From contig NZ_ABLD01000008.1 in assembly GCF_000172415.1 (NCBI RefSeq), positions 1 to 64,000 of the forward strand: 64,000 bases of DNA, written 5' to 3'. This document shows, piece after piece, positions 18,877 to 28,164 of the stretch. Position 1 is the first letter of the stretch, and every line of letters starts with the position of its first letter. The notes below the pieces were generated by a model. It did no database searches and was not told the origin of the DNA. It saw only the letters and a list, made by a program, of their open reading frames with translations. The DNA is from Paraburkholderia graminis C4D1M. GTDB lineage: Bacteria; Pseudomonadota; Gammaproteobacteria; Burkholderiales; Burkholderiaceae. Both the position numbers and the translations under genes were made by a program.

Positions 18877-20247
18877 TTACGCGATCGACTGGCTTGCTGC
18901 GCGGCGCCGGTTCCAGCCCAGCCAGACGGACAACAGCGCAATGAAGATGAAAACGCCCGACACGTTCATGAAAAGATCGGCAACCGGCCAATGCATCGCC
19001 AGCAGGACGCCTCCGAGCACCGAGCCGATTACCGAGCCGAGCTTGCCAATGCCGATGGCCGAGCCGACTCCGGCCGAGCGCAACATCGTCGGATACAGCA
19101 TGCCGGCCACCGCATAGAGCGCAAACTGACTGCCGATCACGCATACCCCGCTCATGAACGACGCGCCGTAGAGCCAAAGAGCGGGCATCGGCATGCCGAG
19201 CGAGATGCAAACCGGAAGCCCGACCAAAGCGAGCAACAGAATCACCGCTATGCCGTAACGGTCCACGCATCGGCACAGCGCGAGCGCACCGACCGTCCCG
19301 CCGACCGGAAACATCATCGCGGCTTTCGCCGCCTGCGCCGCCGGCAGCGCGCTCATGCTGAACAGAATCGGCAGCCAGTTCTGCAGAAAATGCAGTGCGA
19401 GCGAATTCAGGACAAAGAGCGCCCACAGCAAAGGCGTCACACGGACAAGACCGTTGCCGAACAACGCGAGCGGTGTCGCGCGAATACGCTTTTCGTCCTG
19501 AACGATATAGCGCGCAGCCTGGTTTTCCGCGTCGTCGAGAACCCTGTCCGAACCGAGACGGCGAGCGATGCGGGCGACTTCGCGCGGCGCCCGCCCCCTG
19601 AGGATCAGGAAACGGACAGACTCGGGCAGCACGGCGAAAGACACGAGGGCGACCGCAATGGCCGCGACGCCGCCCACCTCGAAGAGGACCGGCCAGCCGA
19701 AGCGCGGCAGCATCCACGAAGCGATCGCGCCACCGCCGCCGGCTCCGATCGAAAAGCCCGAGAACATTAGCGTGATCCATGTCGCGCGGCGTGCCTTCGG
19801 CGCATATTCCGACACCAGCGCGACCGTATTGGGCACCACGCCGCCCATGCCGATTCCCGCAACAAAACGCAGCACGGTCAATTGATCGAGCGATGCCGCC
19901 CGGCTGCACGCAAGTGTCAGGATGCCGAACCACAACACGCCGTAAATGATCGTGAGACGCCGTCCAATGCGATCGCCGAGAAAGCCCAGCAGCAACGAAC
20001 CGACGAGCACGCCGACGAGGCCGTAACCGAACACATGACCGAACTCGGTGGCCTTCACGTGCCATGCGCGGACGAGCGTGGGAGCGGCATAGGCAGCGGC
20101 GACCTGATCGTAGCCATCGATGAGCACGATCACGAAGCACCATGCAATCAGGCCCAGCGAAAAGCCGCGCAACTTCTGCCGCTCGATGAGCGCGGTGATG
20201 TCAACGGCCGGGGCAACAGCGCTGGCGCTTTCGTGAAGCACAGTCAT
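18877..20247 (-). CDS. MFS transporter, aromatic acid:H+ symporter (AAHS) family
   Basis: The 456-residue 12-helix transporter has the AAHS hallmark [14 protein letters not shown] in helix 1 and the MFS loop motif [11 protein letters not shown] between helices 2 and 3, as in PcaK and BenK. The ATG at 20247 is preferred for its GGGAGA site; an upstream in-frame ATG at 20301 adds an unlikely Arg-rich leader. It follows a second AAHS gene in the same direction and diverges from the UbiX/UbiD catabolic cluster, so uptake of the aromatic or heteroaromatic acid degraded there is the likely role. Confidence 0.88.
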   Translation of the reverse strand: MTVLHESASAVAPAVDITALIERQKLRGFSLGLIAWCFVIVLIDGYDQVAAAYAAPTLVRAWHVKATEFGHVFGYGLVGVLVGSLLLGFLGDRIGRRLTIIYGVLWFGILTLACSRAASLDQLTVLRFVAGIGMGGVVPNTVALVSEYAPKARRATWITLMFSGFSIGAGGGGAIASWMLPRFGWPVLFEVGGVAAIAVALVSFAVLPESVRFLILRGRAPREVARIARRLGSDRVLDDAENQAARYIVQDEKRIRATPLALFGNGLVRVTPLLWALFVLNSLALHFLQNWLPILFSMSALPAAQAAKAAMMFPVGGTVGALALCRCVDRYGIAVILLLALVGLPVCISLGMPMPALWLYGASFMSGVCVIGSQFALYAVAGMLYPTMLRSAGVGSAIGIGKLGSVIGSVLGGVLLAMHWPVADLFMNVSGVFIFIALLSVWLGWNRRRAASQSIA

Positions 20248-20403
20248 CGCGTGTATCTCCCATCGGCGCGGCGCATGGCGCGCGCCGACGCGCATCCACA
20301 AGCACGTTCGAAGTACGGGCTCATCGGGTCTCCGTGGCTGCGGCCGTTCGCCCGTTTGCGGCGCCGGCCGGCTGATTGTATGAACGCTTCTGTCTGGTCC
20401 GGA

Positions 20404-21789
20404 TCAGGAGTCGCCCAGCGCGGAACGCATCTCCTTGATGCGGGCGTCGTCCTGTTTATGCTGTTCGCCGAATCGCGCCTTGTACAACACCGCGAGCACG
20501 GTCGAGAAGATGGCGGCGACGAGAAAGAGTCCGGACGCCGCGTAAAACATCTGCGAGATCGGCAGATGCATGGACAGCAGAATTCCGCCGATCACAGGCC
20601 CCGATACGGAGCCGATCTTGCCGACGGAGATTGCACTGCCCACGCCCGCCGAGCGGAACGAGGTCGGGTAAATCATCCCGGCCACCGCGTACAGCCCGTA
20701 CTGCGCGCCGACCACGCAGAAACCCGTCGCGAACACGGCGAACATGAGCCACGCCTCGGACATGCCATGCCCGAGGAAGGCGACCACGGGGCAGCCGACC
20801 GCCGGCAACGAGATGATCGCAAGCACGCCGTGACGGTCGACAAAGCGGCACAGGATCAGTCCGCCGAGCACGCCGCCCACCGAGAACATCGTTGTGATGA
20901 CACCAGCGCTCTGCGGATTGATGCCGACACCTTCCATCAGAATGGGCAGCCAGTTCTGCAAGAAGTACAGCGCCATTGAATTGACGATGAATACGATCCA
21001 CAGCAACGGCGTGATTGCGCGCAGGCCGTCGGAGAAAATCAGCTTGAGCACAAAGCGCTTCTTTTCCTGCACTTCGCCGGGCACGAACTGCGCGTCGGCG
21101 GGAAGCGCCAGTTCGGGGCGCAGACGCGCAACGAGCTTGCGCACCGTTTCCACACTGCGCCGACGCACTACCAGCAGCTTCGCGGATTCCGGCAGCGTCA
21201 CGATCAGCAGGCACGCGACCGCGAGCGAGCCGATACCGCCCACGACGAACATCACCGGCCAGCCATAGCGATGAATGAGAGCCGACGAAACCAGCCCGCC
21301 GGACCCCGCGCCGATGGAAAAGCCCGAGAACATCAGCGTCACCCATGTGGCGCGCAACCGTTTGGGCGCGTATTCGGCGACGAGCGCAACCGAATTCGGC
21401 ACTACGCCGCCCATGCCGAGACCGGCGATAAAACGCAGCAGCATGAGTTCGTGCAGCGAAGTTGCCCACACCGACAGAAGCGTCAGCAGACCGAAAAACA
21501 GGCTGCCCGACACAATCGCACGCTTGCGGCCAAAGCGGTCGCCGAAATAGCCGAAGATGAACGAGCCGATCAACGTGCCGAACAGACCCGCGCCGAAGAC
21601 CGGTCCAAAGCCGCCGCGTGCGACGTGCCACTCCTTGATGATGGCGGGCGCAGCGAACGACACGGCCGTCTGGTCGTAACCGTCCATCAGCATGATGAGG
21701 AAGCACCAGAACAGCAAGCCGACCGCGAAACGTCCTGTCTTCTGCTCTTCGATGAGTGTCGATATGTTGAATGTGCGCTCTGCTTGCAT
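20404..21789 (-). CDS. MFS transporter, AAHS family (paralogue of the adjacent gene)
   Basis: The 461-residue transporter begins MQAERTFNISTLIEEQKTGR and carries MDGYDQTAVSFAAPAI and GYFGDRFGRKR, the family signatures. It is clearly paralogous to the protein at 18877-20247 over its whole length (shared [23 protein letters not shown] segment, for example). The start at 21789 is supported by homology with the neighbour; upstream in-frame sequence to 21882 is Arg/Pro-rich and not conserved. Two tandem AAHS carriers may take two related acids or differ in affinity. Confidence 0.88.
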   Translation of the reverse strand: MQAERTFNISTLIEEQKTGRFAVGLLFWCFLIMLMDGYDQTAVSFAAPAIIKEWHVARGGFGPVFGAGLFGTLIGSFIFGYFGDRFGRKRAIVSGSLFFGLLTLLSVWATSLHELMLLRFIAGLGMGGVVPNSVALVAEYAPKRLRATWVTLMFSGFSIGAGSGGLVSSALIHRYGWPVMFVVGGIGSLAVACLLIVTLPESAKLLVVRRRSVETVRKLVARLRPELALPADAQFVPGEVQEKKRFVLKLIFSDGLRAITPLLWIVFIVNSMALYFLQNWLPILMEGVGINPQSAGVITTMFSVGGVLGGLILCRFVDRHGVLAIISLPAVGCPVVAFLGHGMSEAWLMFAVFATGFCVVGAQYGLYAVAGMIYPTSFRSAGVGSAISVGKIGSVSGPVIGGILLSMHLPISQMFYAASGLFLVAAIFSTVLAVLYKARFGEQHKQDDARIKEMRSALGDS

Positions 21790-21987
21790 GTGCGTCCCAA
21801 TATGCCGATCAGGCGGTGGGCGCAGTTGCCGCGCACGCCGCTTCGTTCTGTTTCCCGTTGGCGCCTGCGCCGGGAGCCTCAATATACGGCCCGGCAGCGG
21901 GCGACAGAATCAAAAAATCCCGATGATGAAATCGAAATTAGTGAACAAAGCCCGCCGCGTTACCCGGCACACGGCATCCGCGTCACA

Positions 21988-23079
21988 TCAAAACATCTGG
22001 TTGATACCGATACGTCCAACCGTCTGCGCACTCGAACTCGACGGCTGATAGCCGAACTGCTCCGCCTTCGCATTCGTGCCCGAGGCCCGTTGCAGGCCGA
22101 CGCCTGCATAGATCTGCGTGCTCTTGGACAGATAGTGCGTGATGAACAGGTTGTACTGGTTGTACGTCAGCCCCTCGAACATGGAGCGGTTGTACGAAAT
22201 CCCCATCACATAGAAGCGCTTGCCGCCGCTCAGGTCGATGTTGACGCCCACCTGATAGTTGCGCTCCGTCACCGAGCCCTGCGGATCTTCGAGCTTCACG
22301 TCCGTAAAGGTGGCGTGCGGAATGAAGTCGCCCACGACCACCGAGCCGCCGACCGCTATCGTGCTGTAATGGTCAGCGTTGAACAGGGTGCCCTGCTTGA
22401 GCCGCTGACCGAGTACCGAGGTCACGCCGAAGATACCGAACAGGTCGGCCGTGCGGTTGTGCGACATCGAATACGCCGCGCCCAGTTTGACTCTGCCGTT
22501 CTGGTAGCGCGCACCCACGCTGTACTGACGCCCTTCGCTGAAGTTCGTCTGGTTGCCGAAGGCGTTCATCGCACCGGCCTGGAAACCGCGGTAGTCGATC
22601 GATTCGTACTTCACCGAGTTGTCGAGCGCGCGCGTGTTCGCGAGGCCGTCCAGATTGCCCACGGTGTAATACGACGAGATACCCGGCACCGAATTGTTCA
22701 ACGCGCCCACGTACTCGTACACATAGTCGGGGATATGGCCGAGACTCAGCGAGCCGAAGCGGCTGTTCGTGATGCCCACGTACGCGTCCCGGTTGAAGAA
22801 GCTGGCCGGATTGATCTGCGCGCCCGTGTTGGTGAGAAAACCCGACTCCAGCCGCGCGAAAACCGTGTTGCCGCCGCCAATGTCTTCCTTGATGAGAAAG
22901 CCGAAACGGTCCGGCGTGCGCTTGCCGGCCGACTCCTGATACAGATGCCCGCCGCGCGAGTTCGTCACGAAATCGACACCCACGTCGACGCTCCCGTAGA
23001 GCGTCACCGATGACTGCGCGAACGCGGGGCACCCCAGCACCAACGCGCACGCACCTGAGAACAGACTCGTCGTTTTCAA
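21988..23079 (-). CDS. Gram-negative porin (Burkholderia OpcP-like), TTG start
   Basis: The 363-residue outer-membrane beta-barrel begins with a signal peptide (KTTSLFSGACALVLGCPAFA, cleavage before QSSVTLYG) and ends in Phe as porins do. SSVTLYGSVDVGVDF and GFLIKEDIGGGNTVFARLE are typical of the Burkholderiales family. The start is taken as TTG at 23079, eight bases after a GGAG site, because this gives a clean signal peptide; the ATG at 23136 would put a charged leader before it. It probably admits the aromatic acid used by the divergent cluster and the two inner-membrane carriers downstream. Confidence 0.88.
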   Translation of the reverse strand: MKTTSLFSGACALVLGCPAFAQSSVTLYGSVDVGVDFVTNSRGGHLYQESAGKRTPDRFGFLIKEDIGGGNTVFARLESGFLTNTGAQINPASFFNRDAYVGITNSRFGSLSLGHIPDYVYEYVGALNNSVPGISSYYTVGNLDGLANTRALDNSVKYESIDYRGFQAGAMNAFGNQTNFSEGRQYSVGARYQNGRVKLGAAYSMSHNRTADLFGIFGVTSVLGQRLKQGTLFNADHYSTIAVGGSVVVGDFIPHATFTDVKLEDPQGSVTERNYQVGVNIDLSGGKRFYVMGISYNRSMFEGLTYNQYNLFITHYLSKSTQIYAGVGLQRASGTNAKAEQFGYQPSSSSAQTVGRIGINQMF

Positions 23080-23388
23080 CCCATGTCTCCAATGTCTTTT
23101 TTGTCGCCGGCCGCATGTCTGCTGACCGATCCCCATGTGGGTGACAGGCGCCGGTCTGCTGCGCGGTTCGCTGCCGTCTTTCCAGATGTTGCCGGGAGTG
23201 TAGCGAATGGATTTAGGCTTTTGAATCGTGAATTATTTATCAACTCATCGAACAAAACGAATAAAGCTTTTAATGGTCGGTGAAAATACCAGGTAAGCGC
23301 GATTAATTGGCGCCCACGCTTCTATTAGCCAGAACCCGGTGCTACCATCCGCCGCGTCGGCATTAAGAACCTGCGTCTGGAGACTCGT
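23080..23388. promoter_or_regulatory. Divergent control region between porin and UbiX-type gene
   Basis: A 309-base gene-free stretch separates the porin/transporter genes from the catabolic genes. The part from about 23205 to 23320 is much richer in A and T than its surroundings, as expected for promoters, and a LysR-type regulator is coded at the far end of the cluster. I see no operator clear enough to mark. Confidence 0.45.
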
Positions 23389-23967
23389 ATGGATATAAGA
23401 GGCATGCTGCCGCGGCGCATGGTGGTTGGAATCAGCGGCGCGTCGGGCGTCATATACGGCGTGCGGCTCCTGCAACTGCTGCGCAAGCTCGAAATCGAAA
23501 CGCACCTGGTGATGAGCCGCTCGGCGCAGGTGACGCTCGCTCACGAATCGGACTTCAGCGTCGCCGACATCCGCGCGATGGCGAGCGTCTGCCATTCCAA
23601 CACCGATATCGGCGCGTCGATCTCGAGCGGATCGTTCCCGGTGATGGGCATGATCGTCGCGCCCTGCTCGATCAAGACGCTGTCGGAAATCGCCACGGGC
23701 ATGACCAGCGGCCTGCTTTCGCGCGCCGCGGACGTCACGTTGAAGGAGCGCCGCCGCCTCGTGCTGATGGTGCGCGAGACACCGCTGCACCTCGGCCATC
23801 TGCGCAGCATGACGGCGGTAACCGAGTCCGGCGCCATCGTCTATCCGCCCGTGCCCGCGTTCTACGCGAATCCCGAGTCGCTGACCGACATGGTCGATCA
23901 CACGCTCGGCCGCGTGCTCGACCTGTTCGGGCTGGACGCCGCCACGGTGCAGCGCTGGGGCATGTAG
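23389..23967 (+). CDS. UbiX-family flavin prenyltransferase
   Basis: The 192-residue enzyme makes prenylated FMN from FMN and dimethylallyl (pyro)phosphate, the cofactor that UbiD-type decarboxylases need. Family motifs include the FMN-binding GISGASGVIYGVRLL (residues 14-28), the MIVAPCSIKTLSEIATG stretch and RRRLVLMVRETPLH. It is the first gene of the plus-strand cluster and its partner decarboxylase is coded at 33113-34678. A dedicated copy in a catabolic cluster, instead of reliance on the housekeeping ubiX, is common for inducible UbiD systems. Confidence 0.9.
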   Translation: MDIRGMLPRRMVVGISGASGVIYGVRLLQLLRKLEIETHLVMSRSAQVTLAHESDFSVADIRAMASVCHSNTDIGASISSGSFPVMGMIVAPCSIKTLSEIATGMTSGLLSRAADVTLKERRRLVLMVRETPLHLGHLRSMTAVTESGAIVYPPVPAFYANPESLTDMVDHTLGRVLDLFGLDAATVQRWGM

Positions 23968-24131
23968 GCGCGCCGCCGTCTCTGCCGTTCAGGGCCACCG
24001 CGCCCTTGTCACAGCGCCTGTTCCGATTATCAAATTTCAGTGATGATCCATTCGGATTAATTTGCTTCTTTCGCGCGATTCGCTGAATTAAAGTGATTCC
24101 CGATTTCACCGCGTTGGCTACTTATAAAGAC

Positions 24132-24160
24132 TATCGATCGATTCATAACGAAGATCGATA
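24132..24160. promoter_or_regulatory. Inverted repeat upstream of the FAD monooxygenase gene
   Basis: TATCGATC (24132-24139) and GATCGATA (24153-24160) form perfect 8-bp arms around a 13-base spacer, ending 34 bases before the monooxygenase start. The whole gap after the UbiX-type gene (23968-24194) is AT-rich for this genome. A second promoter with its own regulator site is likely here, separating the UbiX-type gene from the rest. Confidence 0.5.
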
Positions 24161-24194
24161 AAAGCGCTCATTACGAAAAAGGTCGAATCGTCGA

Positions 24195-25382
24195 ATGAAG
24201 ATAGTTATTGCAGGCGCCGGTATCGGCGGATTGACGGCCGCAGCCGCATTATTGAAGAAAGGTTTCGATGTCACGGTGTTCGAGCAGGCGCAGGCGCTCA
24301 AGGAGATCGGCGCCGGCGTGCAACTGAGCCCGAACGCCACCCGCGTGCTGTTCCAGCTCGGCGCGGGCGATGCGCTCGAGGGCCTTGCGTGCGAACCGCT
24401 CGGCAAGCGCGTGCGTCTATGGAACACCGGCCAGACATGGCGCCTGTTCGATCTCGGCGCGCAATCGCGCGAGACCTACGGCTATCCCTACTTCACACTG
24501 CATCGCGCCGACCTGCATCAGAAACTCGCCGACGTGGTGCGCTCCATGAAACCCGACGCCATTCGCCTGAACCATAAGGTGGAGAGCTTCTCGCAACAGA
24601 ACGGCAAGGTGCTGGTGCAGGCCGTCAATGGCGAAACCTGCGAAGGCGATCTGCTGATCGGTGCGGACGGCGTGCATTCGCGTGTGCGGCACGCGCTCTT
24701 CGGCCCTGACGAGCCCGTGTTTTCGGGCGTGATGGCATGGCGCGGCGTGATCGACGCGAGCAAGCTGCCGGAGCACTTGCGTTCGCCTTACGGCGCGAAC
24801 TGGGTCGGCCCCGGCGCGCACGTCATTCACTATCCGCTGCGCGGCAACGGGCTCGTCAACTTCGTCGGCGCGATCGAGAAGTCGGGCTGGCAAGTCGAAT
24901 CATGGTCCGAACGCGGCACGCTCGACGAATGTCTCGCCGACTTCGAAGGCTGGCACGAAGATGTGCGCACGCTGATTTCCGCGATCGACATTCCGTATAA
25001 ATGGGCATTGATGGTGCGCGAGCCGATGGCCCGCTGGAGCCAGGGCCACGCGACGCTGCTCGGCGATGCCTGTCATCCGACGTTGCCGTTTCTCGCGCAA
25101 GGCGCCGGCATGGCGATCGAAGACGGCTATCTGCTCGCGCGCTGTCTCGAACGCTATACGCACGACGTGCCGCAGGCACTGCAACGCTATGAGGCGCTGC
25201 GGCTCGAACGCACCGCGAAAGTCGTGCGCGGTTCGGCGGCCAACGCGACGCGCTTTCACAATCCGCAGCTTGCCCATGCGGAAGGCGCAGCCGCCTATGT
25301 GGACCGCGAGTGGAGCGAGGAGCGCGTGAAGGAGCGCTACAACTGGCTGTTCGAATACAACGTCGACGCGATCGAAGTCTGA
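24195..25382 (+). CDS. FAD-dependent aromatic monooxygenase (salicylate / 3-hydroxybenzoate 6-hydroxylase-like)
   Basis: The 395-residue group A flavoprotein hydroxylase uses NAD(P)H and oxygen to add a hydroxyl, sometimes with loss of a carboxyl group. It shows the dinucleotide motif GAGIGGLTAAAAL (7-19), the DG motif LLIGADGVHSRVR and the FAD-ribityl GDACHPTLPFLAQGAGMAIED. Length matches salicylate 1-hydroxylase, 6-hydroxynicotinate 3-monooxygenase and 3-hydroxybenzoate 6-hydroxylase. With the downstream ring-cleavage and fumarylacetoacetase genes, a para-directed hydroxylation giving a hydroquinone-type product is the best inference. Confidence 0.86.
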   Translation: MKIVIAGAGIGGLTAAAALLKKGFDVTVFEQAQALKEIGAGVQLSPNATRVLFQLGAGDALEGLACEPLGKRVRLWNTGQTWRLFDLGAQSRETYGYPYFTLHRADLHQKLADVVRSMKPDAIRLNHKVESFSQQNGKVLVQAVNGETCEGDLLIGADGVHSRVRHALFGPDEPVFSGVMAWRGVIDASKLPEHLRSPYGANWVGPGAHVIHYPLRGNGLVNFVGAIEKSGWQVESWSERGTLDECLADFEGWHEDVRTLISAIDIPYKWALMVREPMARWSQGHATLLGDACHPTLPFLAQGAGMAIEDGYLLARCLERYTHDVPQALQRYEALRLERTAKVVRGSAANATRFHNPQLAHAEGAAAYVDREWSEERVKERYNWLFEYNVDAIEV

Positions 25383-25440
25383 CCCGCGCCGGGTTTCGCG
25401 CGACGCTGCCCCGTACGATCCAGCAATACCAGGAGACACT

Positions 25441-25983
25441 GTGTCCATCCATCTCGAACCTCCAGCGCCGGTGCTCGGCCTGCATCATTTTGCGTGGCGC
25501 TGCCGCGACGCCGAGGAAACGCGTCACTTCTACGAAGACATTCTCGGTCTGCCGCTCGTGCACGTCATCCGCCTGGACCGCGTGCCGAGCACCGGCGAAT
25601 ATTGTCCCTACGTGCATCTGTTCTTCGAAATGGCGGACGGCTCGAACATCGCCTTCTTCGATCTCGGCGATGGAACCGCCGCGCTTGCCTCGCCGAATAC
25701 GCCCGCGTGGGTCAACCACATCGCGCTGCGCCTGGCAACGCTCGAACAGTTGGAAACGATGAAAGCGCGGCTGACCCACAATGGCGTCGAGGTGCTCGGC
25801 GTCACCGATCATCACTTCGTCCGCTCGATCTATTTTTTCGACCCGAACGGCTTGCGTGTCGAACTAACGGTGCCCGTCGCGCCCGCCGAAGAACTCGCGG
25901 GTTATAGAATGCGGGCTCGGCCGGTGCTCGACGCCTGGACCGCTGAAAAGAACAAGGCAGTATCGGAGACACGCCCCGCATGA
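25441..25983 (+). CDS. VOC-superfamily protein, possible extradiol-type ring-cleavage dioxygenase
   Basis: This 180-residue single-chain vicinal-oxygen-chelate protein has the two beta-alpha-beta modules and likely metal ligands: H15/H16 (GLHHFAWR), H59 or E63, H93 (VNHIALRL) and E141 (LRVELTVP). The start is GTG at 25441 behind an AGGAGA site, and its stop overlaps the next ATG (ATGA). Translational coupling to a true fumarylacetoacetase suggests that it makes that enzyme's diketo-acid substrate by ring opening, but glyoxalase or isomerase functions occur in the same superfamily. Confidence 0.75.
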   Translation: MSIHLEPPAPVLGLHHFAWRCRDAEETRHFYEDILGLPLVHVIRLDRVPSTGEYCPYVHLFFEMADGSNIAFFDLGDGTAALASPNTPAWVNHIALRLATLEQLETMKARLTHNGVEVLGVTDHHFVRSIYFFDPNGLRVELTVPVAPAEELAGYRMRARPVLDAWTAEKNKAVSETRPA

Positions 25984-27335
25984 GCGCGCTCAATTCCACG
26001 CACGATCCGGCGCGGCGCAGCTGGATCGAATCGGCGAACGCCGGCAACGCGGATTTCCCCATTCAGAACCTGCCGTTCGGCGCATTCGTGCGAGGCGGCG
26101 AATTGCGCACCGGCGTCGCAATCGGCGATCGCATCGTCGATTTGCGCGCGCTGCACGACACGGCGCTGCTGGAAGGCGACGCGGCGCTCGCCTGCGCGTC
26201 GGTTCGCGACGGTACGCTGAACGCGCTAATGGCGCTCGACGCCCGCCATGTGAGCGCGTTGCGTGGCGCACTGTCGGCGCTGCTCGCGCAGAACGCGCCC
26301 GCACGCTCGCGGCTCGAATCGTCGATCGACGCCGTGCTGCCGCAGATGAACGATGTGCAACTGACACTGCCGTGCACGATCGGCGACTACACCGACTTTC
26401 TGACGTCGCTTCATCACACCGAGCGCCACGGCCGCTACAAGGGCCTCGCCGATCCGCTGCCGGCCGCGTTCAAATCGCTGCCGATCGCGTATCACGGCCG
26501 GGCTTCGTCGCTGCGCGTGAGCGGCGGCGAAGTGCGGCGCCCGTACGGCCAGTATCGCGACGCGGAAGGCCGCGTGTGTTTCGGGCCCGCGCCGATGCTC
26601 GACTTCGAACTGGAGCTGGCTGCCGTGATCGGCCGCGGCAACCCGCTGACGCAAGCCATTCCGATCGACGACGCCCGCGCGCACATCTTCGGTTACTGTC
26701 TGCTCAACGACTGGTCGGCGAAGACCATTCAATGGTTCGAGCAGGTACTGGGGCCGTTCCTTGGAAAGAGCTTTCATTCGAGCATCTCGCCCTGGATCGT
26801 CACCGACGAAGCGCTCGCCCCGTTTCGCAAGGCGGCGCCCGCACGCGCCGCCGGCGATCCGGCGATCCTGCCGCATCTTCACGGCGTGCAGGACCAGCAA
26901 AGCGGCGGTCTGGACCTGCAGTTGTTCGCACAACTGTCCACGGCTGCGATGCGGCGCGACCACATCGAGCCTGTGCGAATCACGCACACGCATCTGGACA
27001 ATCTCTACTGGACGTTTGCGCAGATGGTCGCGCATCACACGAGCAACGGCTGCAACCTGCGCACGGGCGACCTGCTCGGCAGCGGCACGATCTCCGGTGC
27101 GAGCGATGAATCGCGCGCCTGTCTGACCGAACTGACCGACGCGGGCAAGAAGCCGCTTGCGCTGCCGAGCGGCGAATCGCGCATCGCGCTCGAAGACGGC
27201 GACGAGATCGTGCTGAGTGCGCGTGCGAGCGCGCCCGGCGCAGTGTCGATCGGCTTCGGCGAGTGCCGCGCGCGCATCGCGCCGGCGTTGCCGTATCCGC
27301 ACGCACCGTATCCGCTGCCGCACGGAGAACACTGA
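25980..27335 (+). CDS. Fumarylacetoacetase (FAH-type 1,3-diketone hydrolase)
   Basis: The 451-residue hydrolase cleaves the C-C bond of a fumarylacetoacetate-like 4,6-dioxo acid. It has both the N-terminal FAH domain (FPIQNLPFGAF, about residue 26) and the catalytic domain with every key residue of the mammalian enzyme by position: D139 and H146 (TDFLTSLHH), E210 and E212 (FELEL), D244 (NDWSAK) and K263 (GPFLGKSF). This is a full-length FAH, not the shorter acylpyruvase type. No homogentisate dioxygenase is nearby, so the ring-cleaving partner must be another enzyme, probably the coupled VOC protein. Confidence 0.92.
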   Translation: MSALNSTHDPARRSWIESANAGNADFPIQNLPFGAFVRGGELRTGVAIGDRIVDLRALHDTALLEGDAALACASVRDGTLNALMALDARHVSALRGALSALLAQNAPARSRLESSIDAVLPQMNDVQLTLPCTIGDYTDFLTSLHHTERHGRYKGLADPLPAAFKSLPIAYHGRASSLRVSGGEVRRPYGQYRDAEGRVCFGPAPMLDFELELAAVIGRGNPLTQAIPIDDARAHIFGYCLLNDWSAKTIQWFEQVLGPFLGKSFHSSISPWIVTDEALAPFRKAAPARAAGDPAILPHLHGVQDQQSGGLDLQLFAQLSTAAMRRDHIEPVRITHTHLDNLYWTFAQMVAHHTSNGCNLRTGDLLGSGTISGASDESRACLTELTDAGKKPLALPSGESRIALEDGDEIVLSARASAPGAVSIGFGECRARIAPALPYPHAPYPLPHGEH

Positions 27336-27338
27336 ACC

Positions 27339-28103
27339 ATGACGACGCTCAACGGCTTCGCGCAGTTCGGCGGCGGCCCGCATAAAGTCATCGCGCTGAA
27401 CGGCTGGTTCGGCAGTTCGGCCGACTGGAACGCGCTCACGCCCGCACTCGATCCCGAGCGCTTCAGCTACGCGTTCTTCGACTATCGCGGCTACGGGCTT
27501 TCGCGCGACAAAGACGGCGAATTCACCTTCGACGAAGTGGCAAGCGACGTACTTGCGCTCGCGGACCATCTCGGCTGGCAGCGCTTCAGCCTGATCGGCC
27601 ACTCGATGGGCGGCATGGCGATGCAGCGGGTGATGCTGGCGGCGCCCAGGCGCATCGTGAAGATGGCGGGGGTGTCGGCCGTTCCCGCGTGCGGCTCGCG
27701 CATGGACGACACGCGTCTCGCGATGTTTGCCGCCGCAATCGGCGACGTGACGAAGCGCGCGGGCATCATCCACTTTTCGACGGGCAGCCGGCTCGCCGCA
27801 CGATGGAGCGCGCACCTCGCCCAGCAATCGGAGCGCGAATCGCGCCGCGAGGCTTTCGCGGCCTATCTGCCGCATTGGGCCACCGGCGACTTTGCCGCAC
27901 AGGTGGAAGGCAATCCCACGCCGGTCAAACTCTTCGTGGGCGAACACGATCCGGCCATCACGGCGGAGCTGACGGCGCGCACGTGGCTGACGTGGTATCC
28001 GAATGCCGCCGTCGAAACCTTGACCAATGCAGGGCATTACGCAATGAACGAAGTGCCGGTGGCGCTGGCGACCGCACTCGAAAACTGGCTCTCGGAGCCT
28101 TAA
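27339..28103 (+). CDS. Alpha/beta hydrolase
   Basis: The 254-residue alpha/beta-fold hydrolase has the nucleophile elbow GHSMGG (Ser near residue 89), an acid residue in FVGEHDPAI and the catalytic His in NAGHYAMNE close to the C-terminus. It starts three bases after the fumarylacetoacetase stop, so it is in the same operon. Relatives act as esterases, lactonases or C-C hydrolases; in this pathway it may open a lactone or hydrolyse an ester or enol-lactone intermediate. Confidence 0.82.
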   Translation: MTTLNGFAQFGGGPHKVIALNGWFGSSADWNALTPALDPERFSYAFFDYRGYGLSRDKDGEFTFDEVASDVLALADHLGWQRFSLIGHSMGGMAMQRVMLAAPRRIVKMAGVSAVPACGSRMDDTRLAMFAAAIGDVTKRAGIIHFSTGSRLAARWSAHLAQQSERESRREAFAAYLPHWATGDFAAQVEGNPTPVKLFVGEHDPAITAELTARTWLTWYPNAAVETLTNAGHYAMNEVPVALATALENWLSEP

Positions 28104-28164
28104 CGGACCGCGCTAAGCAGTCAGGCACGCGCGCCAACACAACCGGCGCGATGCAGGAGACACC

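Noticed and set aside
17072..20143. A 1023-codon frame that would fuse sequence opposite the MFS gene to the chemoreceptor
   Set aside because: Only the part from 18763 downwards is a receptor; the upstream part is another frame of the adjacent transporter gene.
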